A stretch of DNA of 64,000 nucleotides from assembly GCA_003003925.1 (NCBI GenBank), contig PVWP01000010.1, forward strand, positions 62,001 to 126,000. Direction: 5' to 3'. The DNA is from Aphanothece cf. minutissima CCALA 015 (GTDB lineage Bacteria > Cyanobacteriota > Cyanobacteriia > PCC-6307 > Cyanobiaceae). The translations under genes and the position numbers were made by a program. Shown here in pieces: positions 23,204 to 36,400 of this stretch. Position 1 is the stretch's first letter. The number at the start of each line of letters is the position of its first letter. The notes beneath the pieces are model-generated. The model worked only from the letters and a program-made list of their open reading frames with translations. It searched no databases and had not been told where the DNA came from.

Positions 23204-25405
23204 CTACCGCCCGACCACCCCACCCACCAGGACAAGGTCCACGCCGATCCCGCCGTCCTCGGCGTGGCGGGCCACCAAAAGCCGGTGCCGGCCGCTCTCC
23301 AGCATGAAGGCGTCACGCCCCTGATCGAACCAGGCGAGACGCCTCAGGGGTATCTCCACCGCCACCCGTCGGCTCGCATCCGCCGCCAGGCACACCCGGG
23401 CGAAGCCCACCAGGGTGCGCCGCGGCCGCTCCACGGCCTCCCCGGGCGGCTCGAGATAGACCTGCACCACCTCGGCGGCCTCCACCGTGCCGGTGTTCGT
23501 CACCGTGACGGCCAGCTCCACCGCCCCCTCGTCCCCCGCTGGGGTGGGGAGCCACGCCAGTTCTGGGTCGGTGTGGCTGAAGCAGCTGTAGGAGAGCCCG
23601 AAGCCGAAGGGGAAGGCCGCCGGCTGCTTGCTGCGGGCCAGCCGCCGGTAGCCGTGCCAGAGGTCGTAGGTGATGTGCCGGGCCCGGGGATCGAACGGCG
23701 GCAGGTGGCCGGCCTCGGTGGGCACCGAAAAGGGCATCCGCCCCGACGGGGAGATCCGACCCAGCAGCACGTCGGCGAGGGCCGCGCCGCCCTGCTCACC
23801 GGGATACCAGAGCAGCAGCAGGCCCGGCACCCGCTGCCGCCAGGCCTCGCACAGGATCGCCCCACCCCCCATCAGCACCACCACCGTGCGTGGGTTGGCG
23901 GCGGCGACCGCCAGGATCAGGGCCTCCTGCGCTGGCGGCAGCTCCAGCACCGTGCGATCGCCGGAGGCGAAGGAACCGCCGGCCCGGGCCGTGCCGAAGC
24001 GCGTCACCCCGGCGACCATGGCCGCCACCGCCGTCCAGATCGGCAGCAGCCGGCGCCGGCCGCAGAGGCGCAGCAGCCAGGCGGGGGGCGGCGCCTGGCG
24101 CAGGATCGGAGCCAGGTCGCCCGGGTGGATGTGCTCCCCCTCGTGGCGCCAGTCCAGGCCCACCACCACCAGGGCCGCCTCACTGCGGGCCGCCAGGGCC
24201 GCGGCCCGGGCCGGATCACCGCCGTGGTCGTGGTGCAGGCACAGCTCCGGCGCCGCCGCCCGCAGGCCGGCCAGGGGCGTCAGCACCGACCCCGGCGTCG
24301 GCCGGGTGTCGGAGGATCCCCGGTCCCCCAGGTTGACGGTGTCCGCCAGGGGGCCGATCACCGCCAGCGATGCGATGCCCTTCAGGGGCAGCACATCGCC
24401 GTCGTTCCGAAGCAGCACGATCGAGCCGGCGGCGGCCGCCCGCGCCAGTTGCCGGTGGGCGCGGCAGCCGCGCAGCGTCACCGGATAGGCGCCGGTGGGA
24501 ATGGTGGCCTGGGCCAGCAGCATCCGCAGCACCGCCGCATCGATCAGGGTCTCCGGCACCCGCCCTGCCGCCACCGCCTCCGGAAGCGTGGCCGCGAAGA
24601 TCATCCGGAACGGCATCTCCAGGTCCTGGCCGGCCTGGAGGGCCGCCACGCCGTCGCGCAGGCCGAAGATGAAATCGGTGAGCACGAAGCCGCGGAAGCC
24701 CCAGCGGTCCTTGAGGATCTCCCTCAGCAGGTGGGGATGCTGGCCGCACCAGGCCCCGTTGACGCTGTTGTAGGCGCTCATCACCGCCAGGGCGCCGGCC
24801 TCCACGCCATCGCGGAACTGGGGCAGGTAGAGCTCCTGCAGCACCCGCTCGCCGGCGCTCACATCGACCCGGAACCGGGCACTGTCGATCGAGTTGAGCG
24901 CAAAATGCTTGAGGCAGGCGATGGCATGGCGCCGCACGCCGCGGGTCGCCGCCGCCCCCATGGCGCCCACGTGCACAGGGTCCTCGCCGTAGGTCTCCTG
25001 GGCCCGGCCCCAGCCAGGATGCCGCAGCAGATTCACGCAGATGCCACCGAACAGGTTGGCCCCGAAGCTGCGGGCCTCGGCCCCCATGGCCTCGCCGATG
25101 CGCTCCTCCAGATCGACGTCCCAGCTGGCCCCGCGGCCGATGGGGGCCGGGAAGGTGGTGGCGCCGCCCTCCAGCACCACCCCGCGGGGGCCGTCGACGA
25201 AGTGCAGCCCGTCGATGCCCAGGCGCTCCACCACCCCGGCCGGCCAGGGGCGGCGGTGGGCGGCGTCGTGGAAGGCGATGGCCGCCAGCCCCCCCCAGAA
25301 CGGCGTGTCGCCGTCGAGCATGGCGAGCTTCTCACCCAGGCTGAGCCGCTGCAGCTGGGTCCGGGCCTGCGTCTCCAGGCGACTCCAGTCGGGGCAGGTG
25401 GGCAC
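23204..25405 (-). CDS. glycoside hydrolase family 3 (beta-glucosidase-like)
   Basis: This 733-residue GH3 enzyme has an N-terminal barrel domain, including the KHFALNSID substrate loop and the nucleophile Asp in GFVLTDFIFG. The alpha/beta sandwich domain follows (SIVLLRNDGDVLPL, then LLLLWYPGEQGGAALADVLLG), with a C-terminal fibronectin-III-like domain (FPFGFGLSYS, VAVEIPLRRLAWFDQG). No signal peptide is present, so it is probably cytoplasmic, acting on imported or internal beta-glucosides. It is convergent with the acyltransferase gene, four bases apart. Confidence 0.92.
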   Translation of the reverse strand: MPTCPDWSRLETQARTQLQRLSLGEKLAMLDGDTPFWGGLAAIAFHDAAHRRPWPAGVVERLGIDGLHFVDGPRGVVLEGGATTFPAPIGRGASWDVDLEERIGEAMGAEARSFGANLFGGICVNLLRHPGWGRAQETYGEDPVHVGAMGAAATRGVRRHAIACLKHFALNSIDSARFRVDVSAGERVLQELYLPQFRDGVEAGALAVMSAYNSVNGAWCGQHPHLLREILKDRWGFRGFVLTDFIFGLRDGVAALQAGQDLEMPFRMIFAATLPEAVAAGRVPETLIDAAVLRMLLAQATIPTGAYPVTLRGCRAHRQLARAAAAGSIVLLRNDGDVLPLKGIASLAVIGPLADTVNLGDRGSSDTRPTPGSVLTPLAGLRAAAPELCLHHDHGGDPARAAALAARSEAALVVVGLDWRHEGEHIHPGDLAPILRQAPPPAWLLRLCGRRRLLPIWTAVAAMVAGVTRFGTARAGGSFASGDRTVLELPPAQEALILAVAAANPRTVVVLMGGGAILCEAWRQRVPGLLLLWYPGEQGGAALADVLLGRISPSGRMPFSVPTEAGHLPPFDPRARHITYDLWHGYRRLARSKQPAAFPFGFGLSYSCFSHTDPELAWLPTPAGDEGAVELAVTVTNTGTVEAAEVVQVYLEPPGEAVERPRRTLVGFARVCLAADASRRVAVEIPLRRLAWFDQGRDAFMLESGRHRLLVARHAEDGGIGVDLVLVGGVVGR

Positions 25406-25716
25406 GGATCCAGCCTAGGGGCGGGGCTGGCTGACGAGATTTCCGCCGCGATGTGTGGATCGCGGGACAGCTTGGGTGGCGTACGGGTTTCACCCTGATT
25501 GGCCCGCATCTGCTGCGTCTGATTGATCGGAAGGGTGGGTCATCCGCCCCAGGGCAGAATCAACCGGCTGCAGCTGATTGATGCCATGACGTTCTCCCTA
25601 GGTTGTGGAAAGGAAGGAGGTCTCTGGTCATTCCGGATCAGGCCAGAGTCGACAGCGCTGACAACCTGCCTCAGCCTCCAACCCACACCAAAACCATTCC
25701 AATACGAGACATCACC
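25406..25716. other. intergenic region upstream of hli gene
   Basis: About 310 bases lie between the divergent GH3 gene and the Hli gene. Composition is less GC-rich near 25670-25715, just before the Hli start. I see no gene and no clear hairpin or HLR1 element. It presumably carries the promoter of the Hli gene. Confidence 0.5.
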
Positions 25717-26010
25717 ATGCCCATTCCTGTAAGGATTCCGAAAAAGCTCCATGTCAACCACTTCGCGGAATCTGAAGGCGCACGTTGGGATTCCGAAGCG
25801 TCCCCGCTCCTCGATCCTCGGGTGATCGAGCCACGCATGTACCTGGCCAGCCCTGGCAGCGAGAGCGGCTGGGGTTTCCACGGCCGCGCCGAGCGGCTGA
25901 ACGGCCGGCTGGCCATGCTCGGTTTCGGCATCGGTCTGACCATCGAGGCCCTCACCGGCTCGGGGATCCTGGGGCAGATGGGGCTCGGGGCTCTGCTGCC
26001 CCAGGGTTGA
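25717..26010 (+). CDS. hli: high-light-inducible protein (Hli/Scp), long N-terminal form
   Basis: A 97-residue one-helix LHC-like protein. The Hli core is WGFHGRAERLNGRLAMLGFGIG, carrying the chlorophyll-binding E..N.R motif, followed by LTIEALTGSGILGQMGLG. Hli proteins bind chlorophyll and carotenoid and protect photosystem assembly under excess light. The N-terminal 50 residues are a longer extension than in the 47-residue paralogue at 45365-45508. The ATG at 25717 was taken as the start because upstream sequence lacks domain similarity. Confidence 0.92.
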   Translation: MPIPVRIPKKLHVNHFAESEGARWDSEASPLLDPRVIEPRMYLASPGSESGWGFHGRAERLNGRLAMLGFGIGLTIEALTGSGILGQMGLGALLPQG

Positions 26011-26041
26011 ACCCGCCGGCGAGGCTGGATGGCCCCAAGGC

Positions 26042-26071
26042 TTGACTCTCCAGCCCAGGGGAGCCCATACG
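26042..26071 (+). promoter_or_regulatory. MerR-type promoter/operator of copA-cupredoxin
   Basis: The site reads TTGACT (-35, 26042-26047), a dyad ACTCTCC-N8-GGAG within the spacer, and CATACGG. It matches the DUF305 promoter at 13034-13063 at 32 of 35 aligned positions, including the flank CCATACGGTGA. The long -35/-10 spacing with a central dyad is diagnostic of MerR-family activation. It lies 34 bases before the chosen copA ATG. Confidence 0.78.
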
Positions 26072-26104
26072 GTGAAGGCCAAGGTCCCGGCCCGGTCCGT
26101 CCCG

Positions 26105-28203
<2,099 letters not shown>

Positions 28204-28207
<4 letters not shown>

Positions 28208-28629
28208 CACCCCACGAGGCGGCCGCCCCGCTGTGGCGATCGATCCCCCAGCCACTGGCCCTGCAGGTGCTGGTGGCGGCGGCCGGGCTGGCCCTGATCG
28301 CGGCGGAGCTGTGGTGGTTCCTTGGCCCCCATGGCGCCGGGGTGGCGGCCGATGAAGGGGAGCAGGGGATGCAGGAGATCACGATCACGGTTCAGGGCGG
28401 CTATCTGCCCTCCCGCATCCGGGTGAAGGCGGGCCGGCCGGTGCGCCTGCTGTTTCACCGCACCGATCCCAGCGGCTGCGTGGCCCGGGTGATCTTCCCG
28501 GATTTCCAGCGCAGCCTCGACCTGCCCCTGGGGGCCACCACCAGCATCGAACTGCGGCCCGAGCGGCCGGGCTCCTACCCGTTCCACTGCGGCATGGCCA
28601 TGGTGCGCGGCAGCCTGGAGGCGGAGTGA
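28204..28629 (+). CDS. membrane-anchored cupredoxin-domain protein
   Basis: A 141-residue protein has one N-terminal TM helix (ALQVLVAAAGLALIAAELWWFL) and a periplasmic cupredoxin domain (about 58-140). Candidate copper ligands are His and Cys in FHRTDPSGC and His, Cys, Met in YPFHCGMAM. It overlaps copA by four bases, so the two are produced together. The likely role is to accept or sequester copper at the periplasmic face of CopA; this is inferred from position and domain. Confidence 0.88.
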
Positions 28630-28784
28630 TGGGGAAAGGCTGGAGAGAGGCTTTCGAGCTGGCTTGTGATCACCAACCTTGACAATTCCTCTGCTTGGAT
28701 GCTGCAGATGGCCAGAGAAAAAGGGTTCGAAAGACCAATCCTGGTATCGTTGATTCCAGTGCCTACGAGCGAGTTACAGGTTTG

Positions 28785-29810
28785 ATGAACAGACGTTTCA
28801 GCGGACATCTCAGCCAGGCCTCCCTGCTGTTCGTCGCCTTGGCCGTGGTGGCGCCGCAGGCCCGGGCCCAGGGCAACCCCTGGGGGGCGCCGAACCAGCA
28901 GACCCCGGTGCAGACCACGCCCTGGGGGGGCGGGGGCGGCTCCGGGGGGCCCGGTTACGGCCAGCCCGGCAACAGGGCCCTGTCCTTTCCGGTGCAGGGG
29001 GTGATCTGCGACAGTTCCGTGAGCGTCTGCTTCAACGCCAGCGGCGCGGCCCTGGCCGAAACGGAACGGGAATTCGGACGCCGGGCGCGCCGCACCCTGG
29101 AGAACAATCTGGTCAGCAATCCCATCGTCGACGTCACCTTCGCCGACGGCCGCTACTGCAATTTCAACCTGCGCGGCTGCTGGACCAACCGTCAGCGCAC
29201 CCGCTTCGACCCCCGGCTGAACCCCTGGGTGTTCGGCGCCGCCGCCGGCACCCCGGGCGGCCAGGGCACGGTGATCGGCGGGGCCGGCTCCACCTGGGGG
29301 CCGGGCGGCGCCACGACCAATGGCCAGCTCCCCACCACCGGCTTCCAGCCGCCGTTCACCCGCACCCGCCAGAGCGGCACTTGCGCCTGGACCAACGCCG
29401 GCATCTCCATCTACAACGGCACCTGCCGCTACGAGATCCTCCAGAACAACAGCAACGGCTCCAAGACCCTGGCCTTCACCTTTGACAGGCTGCCGGCCTC
29501 CAACCCGCTGCGCACGCTCCGATTCACCGCCCAGGGCAACGGTCCGTGGAGCATCCAGATGCCCAACGGCTCAGCGGCCGCCGTGCAGTCCAGGGTCAAC
29601 GCCGACCAGTACCGCTCCGACATCCAGCTGGGCTGGGCCAGCGTCTTCAACCTGGGCTTCCGCAGCACGACGACGGCCACCACGGCCCAGCTCAACCAGG
29701 CCCTCCAGCCCGTGGATGCCAATGGGCAGGTGGTCCAGGGCGGCGACAGCGAAGCCCTGGGGCAGGCCCTTGGCGGGCTGCTGCAGCAGCTGTTCGGCGG
29801 CGGCCGCTGA
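28785..29810 (+). CDS. exported protein with YcgJ-like domain, Gly/Pro-rich linker
   Basis: This 341-residue protein has a signal peptide (cleavage after PQARA). A Gly/Pro/Trp-rich linker follows, then a Cys-containing domain VQGVICDSSVSVCFNASG through GRYCNFNLRGCW. The four-Cys spacing and the AETEREFGRRARRTLENNL helix resemble the enterobacterial YcgJ family of unknown function. A second part with paired Cys (TCAWTN, TCRYEIL) precedes a Q-rich tail. Probably periplasmic or surface. TTGACA occurs about 100 bases upstream. Function unknown. Confidence 0.78.
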   Translation: MNRRFSGHLSQASLLFVALAVVAPQARAQGNPWGAPNQQTPVQTTPWGGGGGSGGPGYGQPGNRALSFPVQGVICDSSVSVCFNASGAALAETEREFGRRARRTLENNLVSNPIVDVTFADGRYCNFNLRGCWTNRQRTRFDPRLNPWVFGAAAGTPGGQGTVIGGAGSTWGPGGATTNGQLPTTGFQPPFTRTRQSGTCAWTNAGISIYNGTCRYEILQNNSNGSKTLAFTFDRLPASNPLRTLRFTAQGNGPWSIQMPNGSAAAVQSRVNADQYRSDIQLGWASVFNLGFRSTTTATTAQLNQALQPVDANGQVVQGGDSEALGQALGGLLQQLFGGGR

Positions 29811-29837
29811 GTCAGGGGTCACGGAGGGAGGGGCCGA

Positions 29838-30362
29838 TCAGCCCGCGACCGGTCCCAGACCCTCGCCGCCGTTGCTGAACAACCGGCGCAGGTTCACACC
29901 CGCCTCGTGGGCGGCGATCGTCACCTGCAGCTTCTGCTCGGCGTCGAGGCCATCCCAGAAGGCATGGAACAGGTCCAGGGAGGCCTTGGCCGTGCCCACT
30001 GCCCCCAGCACGGCCATCGGTGCCGCCAGCCAGGGGAAGACCAGCAGCACCACCGAGAGCACGGCCCCCACGGCCACTCCGGTGCGGGCGGATTCCAGGC
30101 TCGTGGCCAGCACCAGCCTGACCTGGGTGAGCCGGTCGATCTCGCCCCGCCGGCGCAGCGCTTCGGTGCGCAGGGCGCTCAGCAGGGCCTGGTAGGTGGC
30201 GAAGAGCAGGACCCCACCGACGGTGGATTCCGAGACGAATTCACCGCCGCTGACGACACCGCCGTTGCGATTCAGATCCACCGAGGCCAGCCCCGCCAGG
30301 GGGGCCGCTTCCCAGCCGGCACGGGGAATGCGAAAGGGATCGTGCTCGCGGGTCATGGCCAT
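29838..30362 (-). CDS. membrane protein of unknown function
   Basis: A 174-residue protein has a soluble N-terminal part (DPFRIPRAGWEAAPLAGL), a short hydrophobic segment, and a clear pair of TM helices (GVAVGAVLSVVLLVFPWLAAPMAVLGAVGTA). A charged tail follows. ATGs occur at 30362 and 30356. It lies directly downstream of the giant repeat-protein gene on the same strand, so it may be co-transcribed. No family recognised. Confidence 0.68.
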   Translation of the reverse strand: MAMTREHDPFRIPRAGWEAAPLAGLASVDLNRNGGVVSGGEFVSESTVGGVLLFATYQALLSALRTEALRRRGEIDRLTQVRLVLATSLESARTGVAVGAVLSVVLLVFPWLAAPMAVLGAVGTAKASLDLFHAFWDGLDAEQKLQVTIAAHEAGVNLRRLFSNGGEGLGPVAG

Positions 30363-30416
30363 CGGGACGAATGGCTTCCAGCCTGCCGTGAACGCCGGCA
30401 GCGGCGCAATGGCGCC

Positions 30417-33400
30417 TCACCCCGAGAGCTGCGGCAGCTGGCCGGAGGTGGAGAACTGGTAGTTCCAGCTGCGGCTGGCATCGAAGGTCTGGTTGGTGAA
30501 CAGGTCGGTGTAGATGGCGTTCCAGTTGGAGATCCCCCCGTCGCCCATGCCGATCGCCAGCACGTTCACGTTGCTGGCACCCGCCCTGGCGGCCACGGTG
30601 TCCAGGGTGTTGTTGAGGGAGGCCTGGGCCTGGGCCCAGATGTCGACCCCCGCGGCCGTCGGCACCCGGATCGGGGTGCCGCTGCTGGTGTAGCGCAGCC
30701 CCGAACTGAGGATCGGATCCCCATCCAGCCAGGAACTGGTGGGCAGGGCGACGTTGGTGCCAGTCCAGCCCTGGCCGAGGTCGGGGCGGTTGTCCCACCA
30801 GGGGCGCCGTTCGGGCCGGCCATCGGTGATCATCGCCACCGAGACGAGCGTGTCGAGGGCGACGTTGGGCAGCTCCTTCACGAGCAGCCGGTCGAGGGCC
30901 ACCAGGGCCCCGAGCATCTCGGTGCCGCTGTAGCGGTTGCCGCTGGTGCCGGGGGCGGTGTAGGCATCAAGGCTGTTCGGGGCCGGTAAGCCGCGGGCGA
31001 TCCAGTCGGGGCTGGTGGTGGCCCCGTAGGTGATGTCGGGGGTCTGGGTGAGCAGCACATCCCGGGCCAGCAGCTCGCCGAAGTTGGGATTGCTGCCGCT
31101 GAAGGTGATCTCGCTGTGGGTGACGAGATAGCCGAAATCGACGGTATGGATCGTGATCGACCTGGCATTGGTGCTGCTGCCATCGGTGGGGTCATCCACC
31201 AGTTCGTAATTGAGGATGTCGGTGGCCAGGGTCTGGCTGCTGGTCAGATTCGTGTCATCGAGGAAGGGCTGGAAGGTGCTGCTGCCCTTGAGGGTGTAGC
31301 CGTAGCCGGCGGCGGCGAAGGCCGATTTGAGGGTTTCGAAGGCCAGCCGGTTCTGGGCCTCGATCCTGGAGACACCGCTGGGGTCGCCGCCCTTCATCGA
31401 GGTGGAGCTGTCGAGCAGCAGGTAGAGGTCGACGTGCCGTGGTGCCGGCACTGGAGGGGCGGGCGCGATGGCCAGGTTGTCGTAATCGATGGTCACCGTG
31501 GCCGGGTTGCTGAGGGCTCCCTGCAGGTCTCGGATCGTGTACTGGATCGGAGTGGGATCGCCGATGAAGCCGCCCTGGGGGGTGAAGCTGATCTCCTGGG
31601 TGGCGCTGTTGACGCTCCAGGTGCCTTCCCCGGCCACCAGCAGCGGCTGGCCGGGACCGGCGCTGCCCGCGATCGTGATCGAAGCGGGAGCCAGGGGGGA
31701 ATCGGGGTCGCTGTCGTTGTCGGTGACCTTGAGCGACGCGGTGGTGCCGGCGGCTGGTCGGATGGGCCCGCCGAAGACGTCGTCGGTGGCCACCGGCGGA
31801 TCGTTGACCGGCGTGACGGTGATCGAAAGGGTGGAGGTGTCGTTGACACCGGAGCCGTCGGTGACGACGTAGGAGATCAGCGGCACCGGGCCGTTGTAGT
31901 CGGCGGCTGGGGAGAAGCTGTAGGAGCCGTTGGCGGCGATGGTGAGGCTGCCGACACCAGCGATGGTGGTGGGGCTGCCGAGGGCGAAGGGACCGCTCTG
32001 GCCGGCGATGGAGAAAGAAGCGATCGAGACCGGGCCATCGGGGCTGGTGGTGCCGGCCAGGAGATTGCCGGCGGTGGTGCCGCTGTCCTCGGCGATCGAG
32101 ACGGTCTCGCTGGCGTCGCTGAAATCGTCGTTGACGGGGGTGACGGTCATCGAAAGGGTGGAGGTGTCGTTGGCCCCGGATCCGTCGGTGACGACGTAGG
32201 CGATCAGGGGAACCGGGCCGTTGTAGTTGGCGGCTGGAGTGAAGGAATAGGAGCCGTTGGCGGCGATGGTGAGGCTGCCGACACCGGCGATGGTGGTCGG
32301 GCTGCCGAGGGGGAAGGGACCGCTCTGGCCGGCGATGGAGAAAGAAGCGATCGAGACCGGGCCATCGGGGCTGGTGGTGCCGACCAGGAGATTGCCGTTG
32401 AGCAGAGCATCTTCTGGGGTCGTGACCGATTCATCGGCATCGGTGAAATCGTCGTTGACGGGTGTGACGGTGATCGAAAGGGTGGAGGTGTCGTTGACAC
32501 CGGAGCCGTCGGTGACGACGTAGGAGATCAGGGGAACCGGGCCGTTGTAGTCGGCGGCTGGGGAGAAGCTGTAGGAGCCGTTGGCGGCGATGGTGAGGCT
32601 GCCGACGCCAGCGATCGAGACCGGAGAGCCGAGGGGGAAGGGACCGCTCTGGCCGGCGATGGAGAACGAAGCGATCGAAACCGGCCCATCGGGGCTGGAG
32701 GTGCCGACAAGGAGATTGCCGGCGGCGGTGCCGCTGTCCTCGGCGATGGAGACGGTCTCGCTAGCGTCGCTGAAATCGTCGTTGACGGGGGTGACGGTGA
32801 TCGAAAGGGTGGAGGTGTCGTTGACACCGGAGCCGTCGGTGACGACGTAGGAGATCAGCGGCACCGGGCCGTTGTAGTTGGCGGCTGGAGTGAAGGAATA
32901 GGAGCCGTTGGCGGCGATGGTGAGGCTGCCGACACCAGCGATGGTGGTGGGGCTGCCGATGGGGAAGGGGCCGCTCTGGCCGGCGATGGAGAAAGAAGCG
33001 ATCGAGACCGGGCCATCGGGGCTGGTGGTGCCGGCCAGGAGATTCCCAGTGGTGGTGCTGCTGTCCTCGGCGATGGAGACGGTCTCGCTGGCGTCGCTGA
33101 AATCGTCGTTGACGGGGGTGACGGTTATCGCAAGGGTGGAGGTGTCGTTGGCCCCGGATCCGTCGGTGACGACGTAGGAGATCAGGGGAACCGGGCCGTT
33201 GTAGTTCGCGGCTGGAGTGAAGGAATAGGAGCCGTTGGCGGCGATGGTGAGGCTGCCGACGCCGGCGATCGAGACCGGAGAGCCGAGGGGGAAGGGGCCG
33301 CTCTGGCCGGCGATGGAGAACGAAGCGATCGAGACCGGGCCATCGGGGCTGGTGGTGCCGACCAGGAGATTGCCGGCGGTGGTGCCGCTGTCCTCGGCGA

Positions 33401-36400
33401 TGGAGACGGTCTCGCTGGCGTCGCTGAAATCGTCGTTGACCGGTGTGACGGTGATCGCAAGGGTGGAGGTGTCGTTGGCCCCGGAGCCGTCGGTGACGAC
33501 GTAGGAGATCAGGGGAACCGGGCCGTTGTAATTGGCGGCTGGGGTGAAGGAATAGGAGCCGTTGGCAGCGATGGTGAGGCTGCCGACGCCGGCGATCGAG
33601 ACCGGAGAGCCGAGGGGGAAGGGGCCGCTCTGGCCGGCGATGGAGAAAGAAACGATCGAGACCGGGCCATCGGGGCTGGTGGTGCCGACCAGGAGATTGC
33701 CGGCGGTGGTGCCGCTGTCCTCGGCGATGGAGACGGTCTCGCTGGCGTCGCTGAAATCGTCGTTGACCGGTGTGACGGTGATCGAAAGGGTGGAGGTGTC
33801 GTTGGCCCCGGAGCCGTCGGTGACGACGTAGGAGATCAGCGGAATCGGGCCGTTGTAGTTCGCGGCTGGGGAGAAGCTGTAGAAGCCGTTGGCGGCGATG
33901 GTGAGGCTGCCGACACCAGCGATCGAGACCGGAGAGCCGAGGGGGAAGGGGCCGCTCAGGCCGGCGATGGAGAACGAAGCGATCGAGACCGGGCCATCGG
34001 GGCTGGAGGTGCCGACAAGGAGATTGCCGGCGGCGGTGCCGCTGTCCTCGGCGATGGAGCGGGTTTCGTTGGCGTCGATGAAATCGTCGTTGACCGGCGT
34101 CACCGTGATCAGGAACGTCTGGATGGCGCTGGTGTCGACGCCGCCATTGGCGGTGCCGCCGCTGTCGCGAAGGCGCACGGAAACGGTGGCCGTGCCGCTG
34201 GCGTTGGCCGCCGGGGTGTAGGTGAGTCGCCCGCTGGCGTCGATGGTGGGTTGGACGCTGAACAGGGCGCTGTTGTTGTTGGTGACCAGGAAATTCAGGG
34301 CCTGGGCGGCTTCATCGCTGCCGCCGCCGCGGCTCAGGCCCGTGGCCCACCCGACCACGCTTTGGGCGCCGGCGTCCTCCAGCAGCACCTGATCCGCCCC
34401 CTTGCTGAAGGCCGGCACGTCGTTGACGGGGGTGACGGTGGTGGCCAGGGACGTGGGGTCCGAGTAGCGGCCGGTGGGCCCCAGCAGGGCCGTGAGGTTG
34501 GTGGCGGCGCTGAAGGCCAGGGGGGTGTCGGCGACGCGGAGGGTGAGGCCGCCCGGGGTGCCGTTGGCATTCGGGCTGCTGGGGAGGAAGCGGAGCGAGG
34601 CGGAGGTGGGCAGCAGCAGGGCGGCGCTGTCGGAGGGGGAGCCGATGGTGACCCAGCCGGAGCCGGTGTTGAGGTTGTACTGCCAGACGCCCTGGGTGGC
34701 GGTGGCGGCATTGCCGGTGATGGCGATGCCCCCGAAGGCGGTGGCGGCATTGGCGCCGCCGGTGACGGCGCGCTGGTCGTCGGCCACATCCCTGAAGCCG
34801 AAGCCGAGGGCGGCGATGGTGGCGCCGGGCGGGTTGGGGTTGTCCTCGGTGGTGGCGGCGAGGCTGGCGGCGGTGGCCGTGGGCCGGTCGTTGATGTTGG
34901 TGACGCTGGTGCCGATGGTGCGGTTGACGGCGCTCCAGGCACCGGTGCTGGTGGTGCCGCCGGCCGTGGCGAGGTTGAAGCTGCTGGTGGCCGAAACGCT
35001 GGTGGTGAGGGGGGCGCTGGCATCAGCAAGACGCACCAGGAGGCGGCCGGGGGTGCCGTGGAAGTTGGCGGCAGGCAGGAACCGGATCCGGCTGGCGGCG
35101 CTGAAGACGAGGGCGGCGCTGGTGGAGAGACCGGCGCTGGGGAGGTTGATCCAGTCGCCGGGGACGGCGGGGTTGGGCGTGGCGGAGGTGGAGATCTGCC
35201 AGACCCCCTGGGCGGCGGTGTAGCTCGTGGAGCCGACGACGGCAAGGAAGGAGAAGGGGGTGGCGGTGTTGCCGCCGCCGCGGGCGGTCTGGTTATCGGT
35301 GGCGTCGGTGTAGCCGAAGCCCAGGCTGCTGAGGGTGGTGCCGGCGATGGCGCCGGCGGCGACGTCTTCCGAAATGGCAGGCAGGACGACGTTGGTGCTG
35401 GCGACGGGCTGGTCGTTGAGCGGCGTCACCGTCAAGGCCACGGTCTTCACGTCCTGCCGGGCGCCGCCGCTGCCGGTGCTGCCCTGGTCATTGACGGTCA
35501 CCGTCAGGGTGGCGCTGCCGTGGAAGTTGGCCGTGGGGGTGTAGGTGAGCGAGGCCAGGGCCGCGTTGAGGTTGGCCTTGGTGCCGGTCACCGTCAGCGA
35601 ACCGGTGCCGTAATTTCCCGCTGTCCGGGTCAGTCCCGTGCGGCTGACCAGGTTGATGCTGCCGCGGTTGACGCTGAGGGTGAGTCGCTCGAGGGCGCCG
35701 AAGTCGTCGGGGTCGGTGAAGCTGATCAGGTTGGCGCCGCTGAAGGCGTTGGCGGAGCTGTCCTCGACCACGATGCGGGTGGCCGGCACCGTCAGCACCG
35801 GGGCCTCGTTGGTGGCCGACACGTTCACCGTGAAGGACGCGACGCTGGTGTTGTTGCCGGTCACCCCCACGCCCTCGGCCCCGTTGTCGACGTCGAAGGC
35901 GGTGGCGGTGATCGTCACCACCCGATCCACGTTGGGATTGGCCGGCGTGTAACGGAGGGTGTTCAGGGCCGCCTGCACCTGGGCCCGCGTCCCGCGCACC
36001 TGCAGGCTGGCCGTGCCGTTGCTGGTGAGGGTGGCGCCGTTGGCGTTCCGGATCAGCAGGGTGCCGTAGGCGCTGCCGGCGTCGGTGGCGCTCAGGGTCA
36101 CCCGGATGTCATCGGTGGCCCCCTGGCTGGTGTCCCTGGTGTCCTGGACGGCGAAGCCGCTGCTGATGTCGACGAAGGTGCCGCTGGCGATCACGGTGTT
36201 GGCGGGAACCGCCAGCACTGGCGCATCGTTGACCGGGGTGATGCGCACGCTGTTGTCGACGGTCACCCGGTTGCCCGCCGGCACATTGGCGTGGCCGAAA
36301 TCGGTGAGGCTGGTGCGCAGATACAGGTTCCCCAGGCCACCACCGGCACCGTTGAAGTCGGGGGCCCCCGCAAAGCGCAGCAGGTTGAGGGCGGTCTGCA

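Noticed and set aside
31803..34088. Possible CRISPR or phage-like repeat array
   Set aside because: The repeats are 327 bases, in frame and contiguous with no spacers; they encode protein repeats.
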